Assembly: GCA_004356265.1 (NCBI GenBank) | Contig: SMXK01000144.1 | Coordinates: forward strand, 1-16,642 | From: Bacteroidota bacterium | GTDB lineage: Bacteria > Bacteroidota > Rhodothermia > Rhodothermales > UBA10348 | Length of the DNA stretch: 16,642 nt | Reading direction: 5' to 3' | In this document: positions 12,822-16,642 of the stretch, piece after piece | Layout of the letters: each line of letters opens with the position of its first letter | How positions within the stretch are numbered: position 1 is the stretch's first letter | Notes under the pieces: model-generated | Seen by the model: the letters and a program-made list of their open reading frames with translations, nothing else | Database searches by the model: none | What the model was told of the DNA's origin: nothing | Made by a program: the position numbers and the translations under genes

Positions 12822-15191
12822 TTGACACGCGACGAAACCTCCGGTACCCCGATTTCGGAGCCCACTGAAAGCCGAAATTTCATCAAGCAGATTGTCGAAG
12901 ATGACCTGAAGCATAATCGTACGGCCGGCCGGGTTTTGACACGTTTCCCTCCTGAACCGAACGGTTTTTTGCATATTGGTCACGCAAAAGCCCTCGCCAT
13001 CAATTTTGGAATCGCCGCGGAATATGGAGGGTTATGTAATGTCAGGTTTGACGATACCAATCCTGAAAAGGAGAAGATGGCCTACGTAGATGCCATCAAA
13101 CGAGACATGAAATGGCTCGGTTATGATTGGGCTGAACGAGAGTTTTTCGCGTCTGATTATTTTGAGCAGCTCTACGACCTTGCCATTCGCCTCATTAAAG
13201 ACGGCAAAGCGTACATAGACAGTTCAACCGAAGAGGAAATTCGGGAGAGCCGCGGAACGGTTACGAAACCCGGCCTGAACAGCCCCTTCAGAAGTCGATC
13301 GATAGAAGAAAACCTGGATCTTTTCAGACGAATGCGCGCCGGAGAGTTTCCGGACGGAGCCCATGTTTTACGGGCAAAGATCGATATGGCGTCGAACAAC
13401 ATGATCATGCGGGACCCGATCCTGTACAGGATTAAACACGTCTCGCACTACCGCCGGGGAGACGAATTCCCGATCTATCCAATGTATGATTTTGCGCATC
13501 CCCTCTCGGACGCGATCGAAAATATCACACATTCCTTTTGTTCTCTTGAGTTCGAAGTCAGGCGCGCGCTCTACGACTGGCTGGTCGACAACTTATTTGG
13601 CGCACCGCGCCCGCATCAATACGAGTTTGCTCGCTTCAACCTGGACTACACCATCATGAGCAAGCGCAAATTACTCGAACTGGTTGAGGACGGGGTTGTT
13701 ACGGGCTGGGATGACCCGCGCATGCCAACATTAGCCGGATTCCGGCGACGAGGGGTTACCCCGGAGGCAATTCGCGCATTTGCCACCATGATCGGCGTCG
13801 CTAAAGCAGCCAACCGGGTTGATATAGCCATGCTCGAATTCGCAATCAGGGATGATTTGAATGCCCGCGCGCCCCGGATTATGGCTGTATTGCGACCGCT
13901 GAAAGTAATCATCACCAATTTCCCTGAGGATGAGACAGAGTGGATCGATGCGCCATTCTGGCCACACGACATAGGAAAAGAAGGCTCTCGATCAGTGCCT
14001 TTCAGCAAGGAGATATATATAGATCGGAACGATTTTCAGGAGGATCCGGAGAAAGGATTTCATCGACTTTCTCCCGGAACTGAAGTACGATTGCGATACG
14101 CTTACGTCATTCGGGCCGAGAAGATAATTAAAGATGATTCAGGCGAAGTCCTTGAAGTGCATTGCAGCTACGACCCAGATACCCGGAGTGGAGCGTCGGC
14201 CGCACGAAAGCACGTAAAAGGAACCGTGCATTGGGTATCCGTTATTCATGCCGTGAAGGCCGAGGTCCGCCTGTATGACCGTTTGTTTGGGGTGCCCAAT
14301 CCCGAGGACGTACCAGACGGGAAAACTTTCAAAGACAACCTGAATCTCGATTCGCTCGAAGTCATTTCGGACTGTTTCGTTGAACCGAGTATATCTGAGG
14401 CGGAAATCGGAGATCGATTTCAGTTTGAACGGACGGGATATTTTGTCGTCGATCCGGATTCGAAAGATTCACCGCATCTGGTGTTTAACAGAATTATTTC
14501 CTTGAGGGATACCTGGGCGAAAACGAGGCCGGCGGGTCGGCCATCCGGCGGAGAGATCAAAACCGAACCCGAATCGTCAGGCAAGACTCATGTCGAAATG
14601 TCGACAGAAAAACAGATTGTCAGAGATCCACTTGCGAATCTTTCTGATGATCAGAAACACCAGGCGGATCGGCTGGCATCGGAATTCGGCATTTCGCTCA
14701 GCGACGCCGCACTGCTGGCAATAGATCAACAGTTGGTAGACTATCTGGAATCTGCGGTAATCTTACTACCCTCTCCTGACCTCAAGACTCCTCTCGCAAA
14801 TTGGATGGTTCAGGAAGTCCGCCCTGCCCTTTCAAACTCTGATCGGGCACCCGCTACTATCGACACCCGATCTCTGGTCAGACTGATTGAGTTGCGCGCC
14901 AACGACTCTATTTCTAACAGAATAGCGAGTGAGTTATTCGAACTCATTTTAAAAACCGGGAAATCTACTGACGATCTGATTCAAGAAAAACAACTCATTC
15001 AGATCTCAGACGAGGATTTGATCAGTAAACTCGCCGACGACGTTCTCGGAGAATTTCCCGACCGGGTCGACGCCTTCAAATCCGGAAAAACGGGGCTCAT
15101 CGGATTTTTTATCGGACAACTCATGCAGCGCAGTGACGGCAAAGCAAATCCGAAAATGGCCCGGACTATTCTCGAAGAAAAGCTATCGTAA
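12822..15191 (+). CDS. glnS: Glutaminyl-tRNA synthetase with C-terminal YqeY/GatB-like domain, TTG start
   Basis: This 789-residue class I synthetase charges tRNA-Gln with glutamine. The HIGH motif is at residues 51-54 (FPPEPNGFLHIGHAKA) and the KMSKS equivalent at 279-283 (MSKRK). The anticodon-binding beta-barrels extend to about 560. A Gly/Ser/Glu-rich linker (about 570-600) leads to an extra tail of about 190 residues ending in DSISNRIASELFELIL and GKANPKMARTILEEKL, the hallmarks of the YqeY/GatB C-terminal tRNA-binding domain. E. coli GlnRS has 554 residues and no such tail; a similar fusion is known in Deinococcus. The start must be TTG at 12822 or ATT at 12816, because an in-frame TAA lies at 12807-12809 and no ATG precedes HIGH. 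The 3' end overlaps the convergent lipoprotein gene by nine bases. Confidence 0.95.
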   Translation: MTRDETSGTPISEPTESRNFIKQIVEDDLKHNRTAGRVLTRFPPEPNGFLHIGHAKALAINFGIAAEYGGLCNVRFDDTNPEKEKMAYVDAIKRDMKWLGYDWAEREFFASDYFEQLYDLAIRLIKDGKAYIDSSTEEEIRESRGTVTKPGLNSPFRSRSIEENLDLFRRMRAGEFPDGAHVLRAKIDMASNNMIMRDPILYRIKHVSHYRRGDEFPIYPMYDFAHPLSDAIENITHSFCSLEFEVRRALYDWLVDNLFGAPRPHQYEFARFNLDYTIMSKRKLLELVEDGVVTGWDDPRMPTLAGFRRRGVTPEAIRAFATMIGVAKAANRVDIAMLEFAIRDDLNARAPRIMAVLRPLKVIITNFPEDETEWIDAPFWPHDIGKEGSRSVPFSKEIYIDRNDFQEDPEKGFHRLSPGTEVRLRYAYVIRAEKIIKDDSGEVLEVHCSYDPDTRSGASAARKHVKGTVHWVSVIHAVKAEVRLYDRLFGVPNPEDVPDGKTFKDNLNLDSLEVISDCFVEPSISEAEIGDRFQFERTGYFVVDPDSKDSPHLVFNRIISLRDTWAKTRPAGRPSGGEIKTEPESSGKTHVEMSTEKQIVRDPLANLSDDQKHQADRLASEFGISLSDAALLAIDQQLVDYLESAVILLPSPDLKTPLANWMVQEVRPALSNSDRAPATIDTRSLVRLIELRANDSISNRIASELFELILKTGKSTDDLIQEKQLIQISDEDLISKLADDVLGEFPDRVDAFKSGKTGLIGFFIGQLMQRSDGKANPKMARTILEEKLS

Positions 15192-16463
15192 CCGACGGCC
15201 TGGAGCTGCGACATCTCCGGCACCCATCAGACTACTTTCTTTCGTGCGCATATCATACGCGTGCAGATTACCCGCTGCATCTTTAATGACGGCAGTCTTG
15301 CCACGGTCCAACCATCCTGCCAGACGCAACCAGGGCCCGGCATCGTCACCAACCGAGATCTGCTCGACCATCAGACTGCCACCGCCTATCATCAATCGTT
15401 CGCCGTCTGCAACGTATGACAGGGAATTGGATCGGTAAAAATATGCGGGGTGACTTTCTGACGGATTCTGTTCGGATGGGTCGTTCAGAACAAACCGTTT
15501 TTCTTCTTCAATCTGATAAATAAAAACAACTCGTTTATCGCTATCGAGTCGTTCCAGCACATCGAACGCTATTTCGGCGCTGTTATCGGACCACGCGATG
15601 TTTCTCGGGCGATATCTGTCGCCAACAACCAGCGTGCCCTCTATCTCGCCCGTACTGACGACATATAACATCGAATCTGGTTCATATTTCTGGCTATCCC
15701 GATTATAGGCCAGATCCCGCAGTATATAAGCCAACTTCGATCCATCCGGGGACGGCTTGATATGGTGCCATTTGCGAACGTCTACAGTTACTTGTGTGCT
15801 GCAATCTGTGGGCGACACCCCATACATATTGTCGTTGTTGCGCACCATGAGCGTACCTGCCTCGGGCCACGCAACCACCGCCTGCGACGCCGAGCATCGG
15901 ATGTTTCTCACTTGCCCGTCTGTTGTTGATACAACTTTGATCTCGCCTTCCCCGATGGTGTTACGCCCCTGACCTTCAAGCGGGACGTAGTAACCAAACG
16001 CGAACGATTTAGAATCCGGAGACCAGGCTCCGGTAAAAATTACGGGGGTCCTGGCTGCTTGAAGCGACCGGGATCCTCCACTCACCATGTCTACGTAATT
16101 AAGCTGTACGCGGCCGTCGTTTTCAACCCCGAATACAATTGCAGTCCCATCTCCGGAGACCGATGAATAAACCAGTTTACCGCCAGATGAAATAAAATTG
16201 ATTTCGTCTCCGATATTCGACTTCAGAATAGAGCTAGTCGCATCAATCCAAATATATTTGGCCACAACCGCGTCTGTGATGGATTCGTCGTCAGCGTCCA
16301 TAACCGTTTCCTCCACAACCGCTTTCGAACTGGAACATCCAGGAAGAATCGGAAGAAAAAGAATAACAATGCTGAGCGTGAGCCAGGCAGACGCTCTTAA
16401 AGAATGAATCAAAACGAATCCAGGAAATGATGGCGGGGTAAGAAATAAGCCCTGTGTAACCAT
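15183..16463 (-). CDS. Predicted lipoprotein with WD40/TolB-like beta-propeller repeats
   Basis: This 426-residue protein has a lipoprotein signal: a hydrophobic core (LTLSIVILFLPIL) and a lipobox LPGC ending at Cys43. The residue after the cysteine is Ser, so outer-membrane localisation is likely. The first 17 residues are atypical; a TTG at codon 18 (16412-16410) would give a normal signal peptide (MIHSLRASAWL...) and may be the true start. The mature part contains propeller blade motifs: SGDGTAIVFG at about 103-112, SPDSKSFAFG at 148-157, SPDGSKLAYI at 238-247 and SDNSAEIAFD at 292-301. These resemble the PD40/TolB-type repeats of periplasmic scaffold proteins. No enzyme motif is seen. Its 3' end overlaps glnS, and it is divergent from an FtsX-like permease gene 48 bp away. 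Confidence 0.82.
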   Translation of the reverse strand: MVTQGLFLTPPSFPGFVLIHSLRASAWLTLSIVILFLPILPGCSSSKAVVEETVMDADDESITDAVVAKYIWIDATSSILKSNIGDEINFISSGGKLVYSSVSGDGTAIVFGVENDGRVQLNYVDMVSGGSRSLQAARTPVIFTGAWSPDSKSFAFGYYVPLEGQGRNTIGEGEIKVVSTTDGQVRNIRCSASQAVVAWPEAGTLMVRNNDNMYGVSPTDCSTQVTVDVRKWHHIKPSPDGSKLAYILRDLAYNRDSQKYEPDSMLYVVSTGEIEGTLVVGDRYRPRNIAWSDNSAEIAFDVLERLDSDKRVVFIYQIEEEKRFVLNDPSEQNPSESHPAYFYRSNSLSYVADGERLMIGGGSLMVEQISVGDDAGPWLRLAGWLDRGKTAVIKDAAGNLHAYDMRTKESSLMGAGDVAAPGRRLR

Positions 16464-16511
16464 CGTCCCCAGAAATCGTTCTACCCGTATATCATCAATG
16501 TTATATAGAAT

Positions 16512-16642
16512 ATGTTTAAGAATTATTTGTCGGTGGCGCTTCGAACTCTTCGTGCGAAAAAGGGATATGCATTCCTGAATATCACAGGGCTGGCCGTCGG
16601 GATGGCCTCGTTTTTCCTTATTTCACTTTTTATTCAGGACGA
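16512..16642 (+). CDS. FtsX/MacB-like ABC transporter permease, N-terminal fragment at window edge
   Basis: The frame from ATG 16512 reads to the window end for 43 codons. It begins MFKNYLSVALRTLRAKKGYA, then FLNITGLAVGMASFFLISLF, the typical start of the MacB-periplasmic-core/FtsX permeases abundant in Bacteroidota-like genomes: a short basic cytoplasmic segment followed by the first membrane helix. Such permeases pair with LolD/MacB-type ATPases and HlyD-type adaptors, both encoded at 8259-10474 in this window, so this could be a subunit of the same complex, though about 6 kb and three unrelated genes intervene. The remaining domains lie outside the window. Confidence 0.85.
   Translation, partial: MFKNYLSVALRTLRAKKGYAFLNITGLAVGMASFFLISLFIQD

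Overview
The window looks like chromosomal DNA from a Gram-negative bacterium of the Bacteroidota/Chlorobiota/Rhodothermota (FCB) type. Evidence for this: an outer-membrane-barrel-like protein and a lipoprotein with a lipobox; an FtsX-like permease and a LolD-like ATPase of the kind abundant in that group; a sepiapterin-reductase-like enzyme whose C-terminus resembles what I remember of the Chlorobium enzyme; and an almost complete lack of Shine-Dalgarno sequences, with two TTG-initiated housekeeping genes. The exact phylum is inference. Composition looks uniform; I saw no insertion sequences, phage genes, tRNA or rRNA genes, or CRISPR arrays.

Layout. Positions 1-2182 (minus strand): hinT (histidine triad hydrolase) followed by a large barrel-like protein that runs off the left edge. 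Positions 2322-4067 (plus): three genes that together encode a complete tetrahydrobiopterin route, in the order 6-pyruvoyltetrahydropterin synthase, GTP cyclohydrolase I (folE), sepiapterin-reductase-like SDR. Positions 4097-7905 (minus): NtrC-type response regulator, NtrY-like histidine kinase, a 145-residue unknown protein and a YqgE/AlgH protein, probably read from the regulator downwards; the last two overlap by ATGA. Positions 7906-8258: a 353-bp divergent control region with a near-consensus sigma-54 promoter facing right and a candidate enhancer-binding site about 120 bp upstream of its start. Positions 8259-10780 (plus): HlyD-type adaptor, LolD/MacB-like ABC ATPase and a small unknown protein, closed by a strong terminator. 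Positions 10977-12095 (plus): a secreted DUF4097-like protein made of 18-residue repeats, isolated between two terminators. Positions 12162-12677 (minus): GNAT acetyltransferase. Positions 12822-15191 (plus): glutaminyl-tRNA synthetase with a fused YqeY/GatB-like tail, overlapping tail-to-tail with a minus-strand propeller lipoprotein (15183-16463). From 16512 (plus) an FtsX/MacB-type permease begins and runs off the right edge.

How the genes may work together. The kinase/regulator pair probably senses an envelope signal and, through sigma-54, switches on the adaptor-ATPase unit. The matching permease is not next to the ATPase; the nearest candidate is the one at the right edge. The three pterin genes form a self-contained pathway from GTP to tetrahydrobiopterin or a stereoisomer, with no pterin-using enzyme in view.
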